Notes: generated by a model not told the origin, from the letters alone. DNA of 64,000 nt from Lagopus muta (GCF_023343835.1 NC_064434.1:14985505-15049504), one strand, 5' to 3'. Counted from the first letter of the stretch, positions 1 to 14,152 are shown. Program-made: numbers and translations.

Positions 1-292
1 AATCATTGTTTTTATGTAGTTGAGCTTAACCGCTGATGGACTTAACCATCTGTTTGTGTCCAGTACCCAGAAATGGGTGAGACGGGTATATGGAGATTTT
101 GGCACTGTGTTTAGGAGCCTGTTTTTGTATGTGACTCTGTCTCAGACTGACAGGCACTTCCTAACTGTGTTCACTAATGCTGTGGCTGGCACCTCATTTT
201 GCTAAACCTAGCTGCCTCAGTCACTGTGACCCTGCATGCTGTCGGTTTGAATTCAGCATTTTGTGGCTTTCAAGCATGCCATTGTATTTCAT

Positions 293-780
293 ATACTCTT
301 AGAGCCGGTCCAGAGGAGGATAACTAAAATGGTCAGAGGGCTGGAGCACCTCTGCTATGAGGAAAGGTTGAGGGAACTGGGCTTGTTCAGCTTGGAGAAG
401 AGAAGGCTCTGGGGAGACCTCATTGTGGCCTTCCAGTACTTGAAGGGAGCATATAAACAGGAGGGAGAACTGCTGTTTGTGAGGATGGGTAGTGGTAGAA
501 CAAGGGGGAATGGTTTTAAACTGAGACAGGGGAGGTTTAGGTTAGATGTTAGGAGGAAGTTTTTCAAACTGACTGTGGTGACACTGGAACAGGTTGCCCA
601 AGGAGGTTGTGGATGCCCCATCCCTGGAGGCATTCAAGGCCAGGCTGGATGTGGCTCTGGGCAGCCTGGTCTGGTGGTTGGTGACCCTGCACATAGCAGG
701 GGGTTGAAACTGGATGATCATTGTGGTCCTTTTCAACCCAGGCCATTCTATGATTCTGTGATACATTCTATGATTCTATG
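293..780 (+). mobile_element. CR1 LINE, 3' fragment
   Basis: Sense-strand CR1. It opens within the end of ORF2 (an open frame containing [19 protein letters not shown] and [14 protein letters not shown]), passes through the conserved cattcaaggccaggctgg region, and ends in the octamer tail (attctatgattctgtg, 744-780). It is 5'-truncated, as nearly all CR1 copies are. The open frame of about 100 codons is a relic of the reverse transcriptase C-terminus, not a gene. Confidence 0.95.
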
Positions 781-3700
781 CTGTCGTCTAAATAATTATG
801 TCATCTGTTCTCATTGAACTTGTCTTAGCAGTATAGCCTTAGCTATGCTTACATCTTACCTATTTAAGCACAACATATTAGTGAATCAACACTAATGCTA
901 TCTAGTTTAAAAAGCAGTCCTAAGTACGAAATTGCTGCCAGGCATTTTCCAAATTCATGGAGGGGTCTGGCAACGTTCATCCAGATGCAGGAGGATAGAT
1001 GCAAAGGCTATACTTGGATAATGCTCTTCAGTGTTAAGGTAGACTCGATAATAGAGTTTCTTAGAATACACTTTTAATGTTTCTGAGTACATTATGAAAT
1101 TATGTGGGAAACTGTAAACAAGTGAAGGAGCAAAGCATAAGGATTAAAATCATCTTTGAGGCTATTTCAGGAATAGCAGAGGCACTTGGCACTAGAGAAA
1201 TGCGCATGTCAGAAATGAATATAGTTAGAACCTGAAGGCTTATAGACTTCAGAGAGAAAACAGAATGAATTAAAACTGAATCAATACAGAAAGATGTGTA
1301 TTAAATTTCCAGGCTCCCTTATAACTTAAAGAGTTTAAAGAAACAAAATAATTTCATTAAATGGGCAGGGCTGGAATAACTGACTGACTTTAACTCTTTG
1401 AAGATAGCATTTATAGTGGTAATAAAAAATCCACTACAAGCAAAACATTTTAGCTTTGAACTTTATCAATTCAATCATTATTCTACCACTAAGAAGAAGG
1501 CAAGAAAAAAACCCAAATGTTTATTTATGTGACATTTATCAAAGGTAGTGGACTAAAGCATAAGCACAAATAATAAAAAAGATTTGTGATTAATGGAAAT
1601 AATAGGAAAAAAAGTCAAAGAGAAAAATGGGGGTTTGTCTGAATTATGTGCACTGTTAATGTTTGGAGAGTAACAGATGGTCTGAATAAGGCTTATGAGT
1701 TCTTCAATATGTACAAAAACCAGGAGCATTTCAGCAGAGACCTTCTTCCATTGTTAGCAGCAGCTGATCCCTACCAGGCTTTGTAGGATTAGTGGACAGG
1801 CAGTGACAGACTCTAGTAGAAATGTACAGACCTGTGGGTGCCCCGAAGTTCAATCTTTTTTTGTGTGTGTGTGCTTGAGCAAAGCTGCACTAACTCTCTT
1901 AAGGTATCTGCTAGTCTTTCTTTAGGTGTCATCGTACAGTGACTGAAAGGTAGTGAAAAGCAGTGCTGAATATGCATCTGTCAGTGGCTAGAAGAAGGTA
2001 CCATCAGTACCCAGAGGAAAAAAACAGTCTGTTGTTGAAGTCAAGATAGGAAGAAAGGAGGGCACAATCATGGTGTGCCTTAAAATGACAAAAGAAAAGA
2101 TGCTGCCTCAAAATATGGTTTAAGTAGTCCAGCAAGAGCCAACAGTTAGAATCAAAGGAGATTTAGCATCCTGTTCTGGAAGCCTTTTTATGCCTTGGCA
2201 CAAAAATCTGAGCATATTATCAATGAAGAGAAATGAATTACATGCCAGAATGTTGCTTGTTGTGTAGTAGCTTGTAAGTTTATCTCATTAAAACTAATTA
2301 TTAAAAAAGTCCTTTGTTTATGTTAACACTTAGAGAATTGTAAATGAATAAAAAACCAAGTAATAACAGCTGAATTGTGAGTAAGATTTCCAGTGCAGTA
2401 ATGCATGTGTGCAGTGCGGTTGCATCCTCTGAAATATGTAAGGGGCTTAAGGCAGCCCCTCAGTTCCTCTGTGTTACCATCCTGGGTAATGAGGAAGATC
2501 TGGCTGCCCTGAACAAACCTGTCCATGTGGGTCAGAGGAAGCTGAGCATGAGGATTTGCCCCATGCTTCTTCGGGGCATAAATGTCACAGGAAGTATCTT
2601 CACCATATTGAGAGCTGATGCAATCCTGTCCCTCGTGAGACCAACAGGGAGGCTGCCCAGGAGGTTCAGGCTCTCTGAGGCTATTAATTGACTGTTAGCT
2701 TTTCCTCTCCTAAATTTAAAAATACCTGAACAATGTTCTTATTAAATTTATAAATCCTAATCTAAAATCTTTGTTGCTTTGGTATTCACATAACTAGTCA
2801 CACTCATCGGAATTAGATTGTCTTCATGAATTAAAGGAGCAGAATTTGATCATTATTTCTGTGTGATTCATTGAAGTTTAGGTTAAGAATATCTGTAAAT
2901 AATAAAGTTTCTGCAGTTTAAAATGAGGTGTGTGGTTTCTGAACCCCTCTGAAGTGAGGCCACTCTGGTACATGCTGTAAGCAATCTAAGTTGACGTTTA
3001 TAACCTTACAACCTATTTTTCTCCTAGAAGAGAGTAATGAATAATGCAAAAATTTGAAATGAATTCCAGTAAATGCTTCAGAGCAGCACAAATACCATTT
3101 TGAAAGCCAGTCAGACTTTTTCTCTTTAGAAAAATCTTTTGAGTTTTGGAAAACTTAAAGAAAATGTTGAGAAAAGAAAACGTTGAAAAAATGCTGCACT
3201 GTTTCATCTTTAACCAAGGAAAAGAATTATTACAGTAAATTGAAAGCAATTCATGAGAAACAAGCAGAAGATGTGATATAAAATCCCAAGGAAATGACAT
3301 GATTTCCATTCACATAGTTTCATTATCTTGATACTAACAGAGAACAAGTTGCTTTATTTCCAAAGTATCCTTTTATGATAACTCTCAAAAGAGAGAGTGC
3401 ACAGTTGTTTTCAACCAAAGGTAAAAATAATTGGCTTTATGATACCAATCTTTTTAGAAAAAGCGAAGGTTGGAGGAAGTCCTTTAATGCAGGATGTCAA
3501 ATTATTTGGGCACAATGATCATTCAGGCTTGAGTAGTTCTGTATTTGCTTTTCCACAGAATCAGAACAGGGTGGGTGCACTGCACTAATGAAAGTTCTTC
3601 ACTTCCTACACTTAATGGCAGCTCCTTTTTAAAAAATCAAGAGATTACACTTTTCCCAAGTAGGAAAGGAATAAACATAGCTGCAAACAGTTCTTTGGTT

Positions 3701-6700
3701 TCTATAACTGTACTAAAAAAATGGAAGATAGGAAATGAAAATAAAAATACTTGCCTCATATTTATAGTCCAGTTATACACAACAATTGATGGAATCCCAG
3801 AAAATGCAGTTGATGTTCACATACATATATAATGAGATTTAAAGTGCCTATATGTTAAATATGTATCATACTGATGGGTTCTTTATAAATGCATAAGAGA
3901 GAGATTTATTATTCATATCACTCCAGGACTGCACTGGATTCTGTTCAGTAAAAAGCAGGACGGTGTGTTTCCTTCTGCAAAGAATACAAAACTCCCCTTA
4001 AACAAACTGGTGGGATTCTGGACCTTTAAATTTGAAGCGAGCTGTTTGATGGGTAGGGATGGTCTGCAAAATGTGATGTAGCCGTAATTGTTAAGGTCTG
4101 TGACATATTCTGTGTGGTTGAAGCTGTTGTATCTATTCCTATATGCATTCAATTAAATAACTCATCTTCAGTGATGTATTCTAGCATACTCCTGGGAACA
4201 AATCCAATGTCTTTAGCCTATTTTACATGAAAGCAATTATTGTAATGTCTCTAATGTCTAAGTGGTATTGTCATGAGTGCCATTTTAGCATGGTCCAAAG
4301 TATTTATTTATATGAGTTTATCTATCTGCTCTTCAAATTTATTATGCTTTCAAGAATATCCACAGAGTCACATTAGCGTTTTTGTATCCCACAGCCAAAT
4401 GTTCAAGCAGAATTGAATATGACATAAATAATCAGAGCTCTCGTCTTCTGTTTATATAAAATGACCTCTTGCTGGTGCTTAACCTTTCCCTTTTCTCATC
4501 CTACGTTCCCTGCCTAAGTTCCTGACAGCCTGTGAATTATTTCTTCTAATTCTGTTTCTCCCTTGTGCTGTGTGATGCTAGTTCGGATCTGCTATAGACT
4601 ACAAGACGCTGTCTTGAAATCTCTGGGAATGTGAATGTTATAGCAGTCTGCAGAAGGAAAGTTCTGTCTCACGTTACTGCAGATTACCGTTATCTTACAG
4701 CAACAGTAAAATGTGCCCAGGAGCACTGAGTGCTCGGTTGTGCCACTGTTCAACTCAGTGCAGTTCTCCTTTGTACAATTCTGCTTTTCCCGAGGTGCAG
4801 TGGGGATAACGCTCTGTTCCAGAGGATGCTTAGGCCTTGTGCACTGATGTGATCCTTAATGTTACAAAACGTCATTTTCATAGATCATTATTAGCACAGC
4901 CTAACTTCCCTTTTCCACAGAAGGTGCTATTTTTGTGTAAAATTCTAACCAACAGGGAGGTGGCTGAACATCCTTGTCAATACTGTTGTCATTGTCATGG
5001 ATTAGTACCAGTGGCTCACTTCTGCTAGTTGACTTTGTATTTAACAGGCTCTGTGAACTCGTCAGCTTTGATTTGGTGATACTTTGGGCTCACTTTGTAA
5101 AAAGAAAATAGACAAAATGGAATGGCATGGCAAAACACACTTCAGTGTGAAACATAGGAATGGGAGATACACGTGGTTCAGTTGGCAGAGTTTGTTGGGA
5201 TGTCCTGGTTCTCTTTCTGTTGGGTTATGTTACCATACGTTTCGTGAGGAATTCAGCCACAAAGAATTAAAGATTGTGTGTTGGGGTCTGTTTTGTTAAG
5301 GAAGTACCAGGATGATTTTAAGCTTTCCACATGAGAGGAGTACATACAACAAAGCATAGTTTCCAAAAAGAACAAAACCTGGTAGGACTGTGAGGAAGCA
5401 TTGGTGAGACTGTACTGAAGAATGGATGTTGGCGTGAGTAGCATATTAAAGTATGACAGCAGCTAGACTGGATCCCTTCTGCACTTCTCTTGTTACCTGA
5501 CAGCACTCATTGCATACCACAGCCGCTGCAATATCAAATCCCTCCTGGCCCTTTTATCTTCGTTCTGACATCTAAGAAAGAAAATTATCCCACTATTATC
5601 ACTTTTTTCCCCCTATATTTTGTATGAGCAGGACGCCTAATTTGTTAAAGATCTTAAACTCTGGAGACCTTGTGTAGGAGTCTTCTGCTGAGTTAGCTTT
5701 CTTTCTACAGAAGGCTGCAAACTGGAATTCATTCTAGAGCTGGATCAGACTTAGTGACTCAGTATCAACAGGAAATACACTTCTGTTGGCTCCTTTTATC
5801 ACAAATGTAATATTTTCATTCGGTATGCAGTGTGTATTTTAAATAAGAAATGTTTTATCTCTGATTTTGTGCAAGATTGTACAGCTGAATTACAGATTTG
5901 TTTGCTTTGATTTTTCTAATATCTATGAGATAAATTCTTAACTCTGGTCTGTATTAAGAATATAAGAAGAATTAAGCTACCTTGGGCTGGTGGTGATAGT
6001 GATTTTCAACTGAAACAATTGTAAACACACATTGGAATAAGTATTATATATTGATATATTGTAACAGATGGAAATTATTATTTAGTGTTGCTAGAGGGCT
6101 AAAATGGTATAAATAAACAGAAGGGAAAACAAAGGGAAGTAAAGTCTCTAAAGCTACGTCAAGCATGTTTGAAATCTCTGAAAATTCAGATGAGAAGTGA
6201 AAGTTTGCTTTATAATATTTTTATCCACGTGCCCAAAGTCACGAACTGTAATAAAAAATGGGGATTTATCAGCACGTTCAGCAAGGCTGGGTGTGTTATT
6301 GTGGATAAAGCCTTATAGAATTTCTCATTTGAATCAACTCTAAGAAGTTACCAAAGAGTTTATTGGGAAAAAAAAAATAAAAGCAGCTGAAACAACACAA
6401 GCTCCACCCAAAAGAAATATATGGGCATGTAGCAGCAGAGGAATTTGTTGGGTATCGTTTTGTTCTTGTTTTCTCATCTCCTATCATTAGTTTATGCAGC
6501 CAAATGAGATCTTGCAGGGAGTGCAGTAAAATAGGGATGATTGACAGAATAATTTCTGGAACCATTCTGGTGGATCTTGCAGGGCAGACAATGCCTCCAG
6601 AAGAACTTCTCTTGATACTGCTTGCTCGTACAATACACTGAAGGACAGAAGAACAGCATTAGTTCATCGCTGGAAGATAACTTAATGTTTAGAAATGTTA

Positions 6701-7050
6701 TGAAGTCCATAGAATAGGGCCCAGCTACATAGGATCGTATGCTGTTTATAAAAACACAAGTTACAGAAGGCTTATTTTCTAGGAAAATAAGAGTAATTCT
6801 TTTTTATTTGAGTAAATTTAATTAAAACAAATTAAAAGTAATTAAAAGTGTAATTGAGTAATTCCTCTTTTGAAGGCAAAAGGGGAATGTCATTTGTAGT
6901 ATGGCTTACAGGGCTGTCTGGGCCTCTGATTTCTCAGAAGGCATCCTTTCAGTGTAATAAGAGGGGGCTCTGATGATAGCAATATTCTTAACGAAATCCC
7001 CCTAATCCTCTTCCATATCTAATGAATCTCCTTAGGGGTTTGTCTGCTCT
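781..7050. other. Intergenic, no feature recognised
   Basis: AT-rich DNA with short open frames only. The longest, about 100 codons near 2,377-2,691, lies in slightly GC-richer DNA and resembles nothing I know. No CR1 tail, RNA gene or splice-bounded exon seen. The first 292 bases of the window are likewise featureless. Confidence 0.7.
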
Positions 7051-7356
7051 AGGATGCAAATGCAGTGTTGTGTACAAGGTATAGAATCATCAAAAATAGG
7101 TAGGAGTGGCACAGCCCACCAGTTCTCCCAAGATTGTACCTCCATCATTCCTCACAGGCTAACCAGTTCTTTAGTACTTCAAGTGAGGAGGACTGCAGTT
7201 GCTGCAAGCAGGTTGTTCCAGTGCTCTTCTGCTCATTGTTAGAAAGTTCTGAAGACTGTTATGAGGCTTTCCTCCTTTCCCTCCAGAAAGTAAATAGTCC
7301 TCTAATCTTTCCTTATGTTTCCAGACGTACACTTGTGCTGATTTCTCCATTATGGA

Positions 7357-7379
7357 TTCTGTCGAGAGGATCAAGTTTT
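7357..7379 (+). repeat. 23-bp inverted repeat, left copy
   Basis: This 23-base sequence (starting ttctgtcgagaggatc, ending aagtttt) recurs exactly as its reverse complement at 8,647-8,669. Flanking similarity is weak on both sides. The repeat family is not recognised. Confidence 0.7.
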
Positions 7380-8646
7380 CTCTGCTTTTACTGAAGTTGG
7401 AGAAATGATGGAGAATTAGCACCTGTGGCCAGGATATTGCCACATTGTCAGCCACATTCTGCACATCTGCACCTTCCTCCACACTGACCACGCTCAGCAT
7501 TTGTGCCCTAAATAGAGCAGTCTGCATTTTTCTGGAAGATTTCCTCTGGTGCTGAAAAATACTTCCTTTGAGGAGCAGCAGATTGCAAGGGTCATTGCTA
7601 GATAGAATGGATGCAGCAGAACACAATGCAGTGTGGTTAAATGGGGGATTTTAACTGCTGCTCTTGTTCCTGTACTCTCTGTCTTCCATCTTTTTTTGTT
7701 ATACTTTAACAAATCCTGTTACACTTTAAACAGATTTGAGTTGTATCTACACTCTTCTTTTGCCAAACAGAATAGTGGCAATAGTAATTCTGGTGTCTGT
7801 TAGGGCAGTGTTGGAAATATCCAGTGAAATAACAACCTTTTGAATATGTGCAAAGGCTGGAGGTGTGGGATGCAAAGCAAGGCAAGTGTCATCAAAAAAA
7901 GGCTGGGAGCAAGACTTGCTGAAAACAGTTGTTTATTGCTTTCACTCCAGCATATGCGTAATTTCACAGCACAGCAAGCAGCACTCGGGGATTTTGCATG
8001 AAAGAGACAGTCAGAGCATTCTGCACAGTTTGTCCCTCCCATTTATCCCGGGTGAGCGAACAAGTTGTGGCAGGCACAGGTGGTGACCATTGCTCTGTTT
8101 GAGCTTCTCAGTCTCCTTGTTGTGCCATCTGCTCCTGCAAACACCATGCAAACACCAGGCAGGGGACAGCAGAGAAGCAGAATCCTGATACGACTAGTCT
8201 GAAATCTGCCTCCCTTCCTTACGGGCTATTTCTCTGGCCTTCAGGTGGTCAGACATTTTTTGTAGCCAATTTCCACATACATGGAGCTCAGCTCACATCT
8301 ATGAGACGCCTCTCTTTTCATGAGACAAGATGGTGGTCAAAGGGAACTCCCTATATCTTCTCTATTGGGATGAATTCTTCACAGTCTTAGCAGTCAGCTC
8401 AGTCCTCTCTTTTTACAGCTCACTGGTGCCTGAAGGTATTGAAGGTATTCTGCATCTAGGCTGCTATGGTCCTCCCTGCTCAACCTCAGTTGCATGTTCC
8501 TATCAATTTAATTGTGCACACTCCTACAGTTATGTGATGAGCTGTATCTGGCATCTGCTCTGCCTCAGAAATAATGAGTTTCTTGATGGAGCAGCTGTCA
8601 AACCCCTGAACTGTCTCAGCATGTGGTTGCATTAGAACCAGTCGAA

Positions 8647-8669
8647 AAAACTTGATCCTCTCGACAGAA
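8647..8669 (-). repeat. 23-bp inverted repeat, right copy
   Basis: Exact reverse complement of 7,357-7,379 (here aaaacttgatcc, ending tcgacagaa). The two copies face each other like terminal inverted repeats about 1.3 kb apart, but the bases outside them do not form a matching target duplication. Confidence 0.7.
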
Positions 8670-9049
8670 CCAGCAAAAAAAGAAAATGATGGAAATGCTG
8701 TTGGGAAGTGAGGCATGGCAGGACTACAGCAGGACTGAACAGATTGAGAGTCACTGACTGCTGTACGATTGCACTTTCCCTTTCTTGCATGTACTCACCT
8801 GGATATACGTGATGTACTTTGAGTGGTTCACACCTCTTCTCACAGCCCTCTGACTACTCCCAGGTAGATATCCAGCCTGCTCCTGCTGTGGCTCAGGGAA
8901 GAGCTGAAAGTGCTGTGTTGCTCCTGCAGTTCTAGGTTGCAAATGGTCTTCTATGGATAAGGTAATGGTAGCTCACTGAGAAATACACAGACTTTGCTCT
9001 TAGGCTTGTGGAAACATGACCAAAGTTTGCATCATTACCACTGAGTTCT

Positions 9050-9420
9050 CTTTTTTCTGAATATTCTTCCAGTATGTCGAAATCATTTTGAATTCTAAAC
9101 CTGTCAGCCAATATCCTTTCTGTGCCTCACAGTGTCATATTGTCTGCAGATTTCATAGAAACATTCTCTAGTCCATCGTCCAGGTTGCAAAGGCAATTCA
9201 GAATGAAGCAGAACCTGGGCTAAATTCCTGTGGCCCCAAGCCTAATAGAAAGCTGTTGCTTGATCAGTCCTTCAATTCTAACAGTTATCTGTTAATAATT
9301 ACTCTTAGCATACTGTTATCCAAATAGTTTTGTCCTGCCTGCATTACTTTCAACCAAATGTCTTCTAAAAGACATGGCTTTCAACCTTTCTTCACCTTCA
9401 CTGTGTTAATTGGTTCTTGA
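9050..9420 (-). mobile_element. Ancient CR1/L3-type LINE, reverse transcriptase region
   Basis: Read on the minus strand, this follows the order of an old amniote CR1 (L3-like) reverse-transcriptase region: the stretch around the FADD motif (here eroded, complement of tctgcagatttc near 9,150), the segment before it (complement of cctgtggcccc), and further coding upstream. Many substitutions and indels leave no open frame. It is far more diverged than the bird-specific CR1 copies here, so the insertion probably predates birds. Confidence 0.65.
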
Positions 9421-11554
9421 TTTCATATACAAAGCTGATGGACACTTTCAGTGACAAATTAATTGAGCTTTAAAAGCAGCTTGTTTCTACACTTAAGGCC
9501 ACTTGAACACATGGCATCTAATTCTTGTGCATACCAATGATGTGGAATTAATATGGTGATTTCACAAAATACTGACAGCAAATAAATTACCTGCCACTAG
9601 GCTATGTTTTCTGTTATCTCTTGCAGAGCTTGGAGTTCAGCATCTTCCCTTACCTTTTCTTTTGAATCTGCAAATGAAAGAGATCTGCTGGATTATTTCA
9701 CAGAGAAGCAGAAAAGCAAAGCCTCATTAGTGGTGACTGTGCTCCATAGTTTTGCAACCAGCAAGGCTGTTTGTGCCTTACTTCATGGATTTGGAACGTG
9801 CCTGTGGTGTACCCATGGCAGTAAAGCTCACAGTGTTAAAGCAATAGTTGCACACATCAGTGAGCAGCTGAGGCTGCATAGCTCACTGCTCCCCAGTAAG
9901 CCTTTATATCTACATGCAGTAGTTTACGTGATGTAGCATCATCAGTGCTCTTCTTTAAAATACTATGATGTTTTTTCTTTTATCTCATCGTTTTACAGCT
10001 CCCTGCTCACTGCATGTAATTGTCACTAAAGTGAAGGAGGTGGCTGGTGACTGTGACCTTGTGGGTACTGCCCATTTAGCCATTCCTTGGTGTGGTAAAC
10101 TGAAAGCCAAGAGAAAGGATGCATGGCAGGAAACTATAGTGTCAATTAATAATAGATAAAGAAAAAAAAAATCAGTCTTTTGTGATTTTCAGAGGAAAGC
10201 TTAACTGAAGGCTTAAGAGCAATACAGTTCAATTCTGCACATAAAACAGTTGCTGCCTTCCTTTTTGCCCAGAGGCCACCGCTTGCAATCTGTCTGCCAT
10301 TATCTGTGTCTAAAGGCAGCTTTGGGTTCACTTGGTGAGAAGGTGTTACTTGAAGTGTGCACATTGGAGCCGCCAACCTTGACTACACAAAACCTCCTTT
10401 ACACATAAGCAGACAATCACCTGCACAGTATAAAATCCTTAATTAGCTTATTACAATCACTTCAAGGTGAGTGAAAAAATGTTTTCTACCAGTGGATAGC
10501 ATTTGTAAGGCGATACGAGTTCACTGTGCTGATTGTAGTCAGGTCAGCTCTGAGATGTTATTTTCCCTTTTGCTATACAAGGGAGAAATTGCTGAAATCA
10601 CCAGACTTTTCCATTTTAAAGGAATTGTTTTGCTGCTTGTGATAAAAGAAGTCTCTGTAGTAAGTTGGATAAAATTAGGTCACAGCAACATGCAGTCAGT
10701 CTCTATGTCTGCCAGATATTTCAGTTTTGACCTTTACTGTCTACAGTACTGGCATTAATTATAAGAGTGCTAACTTTTAGTCTTCACAGACATCTTTTAG
10801 CCAGGCTGCCTATTAATATTAACGTGGTGTCTGTTGGTAGCTCAGTGTGGTTTTTGTAAGGTTATGTGGAATCTATTACCATGATAACAACCTTCCAAAC
10901 AGTGTTAGATATTACATGTGGAAATCACTTAGCACAGTGATGCTGTGTCTGTGTGGTAGAGAATTCTCCTTGCCTGCCTCTTGCTTGGGAAAACGTCTTG
11001 CTACAAATTCAAGCAAAAAATGGTAACACTCTGATATTTACTATTTTGTATTCACTTTCCAGATTATGAATTAGTACCTGATCTGGGGCAGTGATGAAAA
11101 TAACTTCAGACAGAAAGACAATAAGTCCACGTCTTCCTCTATGGCTGGCTGAAAGTCTGTGATGCATGGTGCTGCATAACTAACTGTGTCTTAGCACTTT
11201 GGGAGACTGCAAGAGAACTTCCTGAAAGATATTGATCCTGCCCCGCTGTATGGAAGTAGTAGGGAAAAAATGTCCAGGTTGCCCATGGAAGACTGCCGTA
11301 TTGAAATAGAGAAACTTAATCTGTCTGCACCTGGCAGGAATAGATCTTTCACCAAATAGTGCAAGATCTTTTTCAAGATGAATGTCTACCAGGGATGCGT
11401 CAGATTATTGTCCTTCACAAGCAAGAAAAAGATAAAGGAACAGTATGGACTACATGGGAGGTCCTCCACAATATGCACTGATTAAAGAAAGATGTGTGTG
11501 CATTTATTCTATTTTTATAGCATTTATGGCATCTGGATGAGGAGCTATGAGATA

Positions 11555-11650
11555 CAGTTTAGTAGCTTGTGGTAGCAATGGTAATGGGAGGATGGTTGGA
11601 ACAGATGATCTTGTAGGTCCTTTCCAACCTTGTGATTCTGTGATTCTATT
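11555..11650 (+). mobile_element. CR1 LINE, short 3' end
   Basis: The last 100 bases or so of a CR1 in sense orientation: gatgatcttgtaggtcctttccaacc followed by ttgtgattctgtgattctattg, the typical 3' end and octamer tail. The 5' boundary is approximate. Confidence 0.85.
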
Positions 11651-14152
11651 GCCTGAAAGAAGAAATAAAACACATAAGGAAAATGGATTCCTCAGCTTAA
11701 TGAAATCAACCAATAGCCTTAATGCTGAGATACCTGCCCATCACCTAATCAGTGGGAAGTTCTGTGAAGCAGACAGCTTCTGACACCACTGTGGCAGTGC
11801 CAGCCAACTCTTGCTTATTTAAGCAGCCAATAAAGTTACATCATTCAAGAATTTTTCTAAGTTTCAGGATTTTCCCAGTCACAGCTTATTTTTTTGTAAA
11901 GCAAAAGAAGTAGGATTATTGTAACTACTACTGTAGGTTACCACTCTGGCACTTTTTACGAATAAAATCTAACATTTCAAGTCTTAAATACTCGTTTTTC
12001 TTCAGCTTCTGGGAGCTGTGGTACACATTTCAGTAAATACCCTTTCAGTAGCTCTTCCTTCAAAGACATCCTGTAGACCGATGTCACATATTTATTGTCA
12101 GCGCGTATTTGCAGCAACTTGCAAAAACATGTAGGCATTTGACCACTGCCTAAGTTTAATGCAACTTAACATATAAATTTCACTAGTTTAAGCCTTTGCA
12201 ATACATTCGAGACAACTAGTGTTTCATCATTTGTTTTTATATTGTTCCCTACAGAGACTGAAGAGACTAATTTCTTTCCCCAGGCACGAGAGTAATGGAT
12301 GTTGTGAGTCAGGTAGGCCTGCCAGGGTACAGGGATAGTCAAGAGATGAGAAGATTTACTTTGGAAACACAATAGAGAACAACAGCAAAACATCCTTCTT
12401 TGTTGTTACCCAGGAGAACTTTTCCTTCTTTTCCTGAACCTAGGACAGCAGTAGGGGGATGGGGCTTAGGTAAATTTGGATGCAGCTGGAGATGAGAAAG
12501 AATTCTGAAGGCCTGATAGGTGTGGTGATGACCAGGCTGAAGCTTTCTGCAGGAGGAGCATGAATTCTGATCTGTGGAGCAAAAGAGCTTCTTACAAGCT
12601 ACCTAAGCTTTGTTTGCCATTACAGGTATTGTGACGGATGACTAGTAAGAAGGGCAGGACTTTCTGTCCCTAAATCTAAGAATTATTCAAGGTGTGTCCA
12701 AGTGGGATTTGCAGTCCACCAAAGATGGCTCTTTTGGAGTCCTACATCCCTGAAGAGCTGCTCATGAAGCCTGTCACCAGTTCCGAAGAGGTGGCCTCAC
12801 TATGACATAATGGCTCACAGTCTAAGAAAGAGCAATTCCAGAAAATATATAAATACAGTGCAATAATTGGCTGGAAGGGAAGCAAGACCTGCTGAGGTGA
12901 TTGACAATTCTGTTACGGAATGCTTTCCCATGTAAAGTGCTGCTGCTGTAAAATCAAAATGTTTCGCTGCTCTCTTATCCATGAGTTAATATTTGCTGTG
13001 GAAAATTACAAAAAGAAAAAATCAGAATATTGTTCTGTTCTGGCTCCTTAAAAGGTTACGTGATAAAGAAAGAAATGCTTCATTTCAATGTTACAGTGCT
13101 TTCCTATAACTTTTATATTTACGCTAACAATTTGGATATTGTGGAATTCTTCATTCTAGAAAAAAACTCTTCATTTTTTCCTGATTGAGGGCAGAATAAT
13201 AAAAAACTATTTAGTTTTTTATGCTATGATCAGCATCTACATATGAGCATAACTGCTTTATTTTCAAGCGACTTTGTCAGCTCATCAAGGAAACTGTCAG
13301 GTGAATGGGGAGGACAGAAAAAACTGGTATTTGTAGAGCTCAATCCCAGATCGTCCTGAGCCTGTGACAGCAGCTCACAAGGCAGCCTGACCCTGAAATG
13401 AGTACATGGGACAGCTGGCTTGCTGTCCATCTGGAACAATGTCCTCTGACATTTGGGACAAAGGAATATTGAAAGCTCAGCTTGCTGGATGTGTGGCTTA
13501 AGCGGCAATAGTGCTCATCACGCAGCTGCAGTCCTTGACGTTCCTGCTCCTCCTTCCCTAACCTCCCTCTCCCACAACAGAAACCAAAGGCCCTTACACC
13601 CCCGCTGTCAGCCTGGGTAACTGTTAGGATACCAGGAAAAGAGAAAGCTTCAGGCAGAATGTGAGGCAGTAAGTGATCTTTGTGGCTGACCTATCCTACG
13701 AGTTTATCTGATGCTGTTTGTGGGGGTTTCCAGAGGACTCAGATTTACATTAACCAGAACCAACTAGCTGCAGTTCAGCTGTTCCTGGCTGCTGCTGCCA
13801 GTGGCTGCCACAGGAAGGACATGGCTCTTTCTAAAGCCCCTTGCAGTTCTTCAGAATCCGAAGTATCCTGTTGGTTATTACAGTGTGTTCTTGTGCGTGC
13901 AGGCACATGTAAAGAAGTATAAATACTTGTCAAGTAAATGTGAGAAAGACCAGTCCAATTGGGGAACATCCCTTGTAATCACAATTATTCCTCTTCTCTA
14001 GTTTGTTCTTACAAGCTACAGAAACAACCAGAAATAAAGAAACAAAACAGCACCCAAAACAAACAAAAGAAACCCCCTAAAACTCCTGAGGAAAGCAAAC
14101 TAGATTCGTTATCTTGCTTCCAAAAGTCACCTAATGCTTTTGTGCTAAATGG

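Noticed and set aside
2377..2691. A 104-codon plus-strand open frame in slightly GC-richer DNA
   Set aside because: Looked for resemblance to known proteins or a CR1 frame and found none; length is unremarkable.
7060..7400. Faint resemblance to an old minus-strand CR1 3' region (caggttgttccagtgctc, gttagaaagttctg)
   Set aside because: Only scattered short matches by eye; not strong enough to annotate without an alignment.
7171..7626. A 151-codon minus-strand open frame
   Set aside because: A simple estimate gives one or two frames this long by chance in 64 kb of AT-rich DNA read in six frames; no motif or codon pattern supports it.
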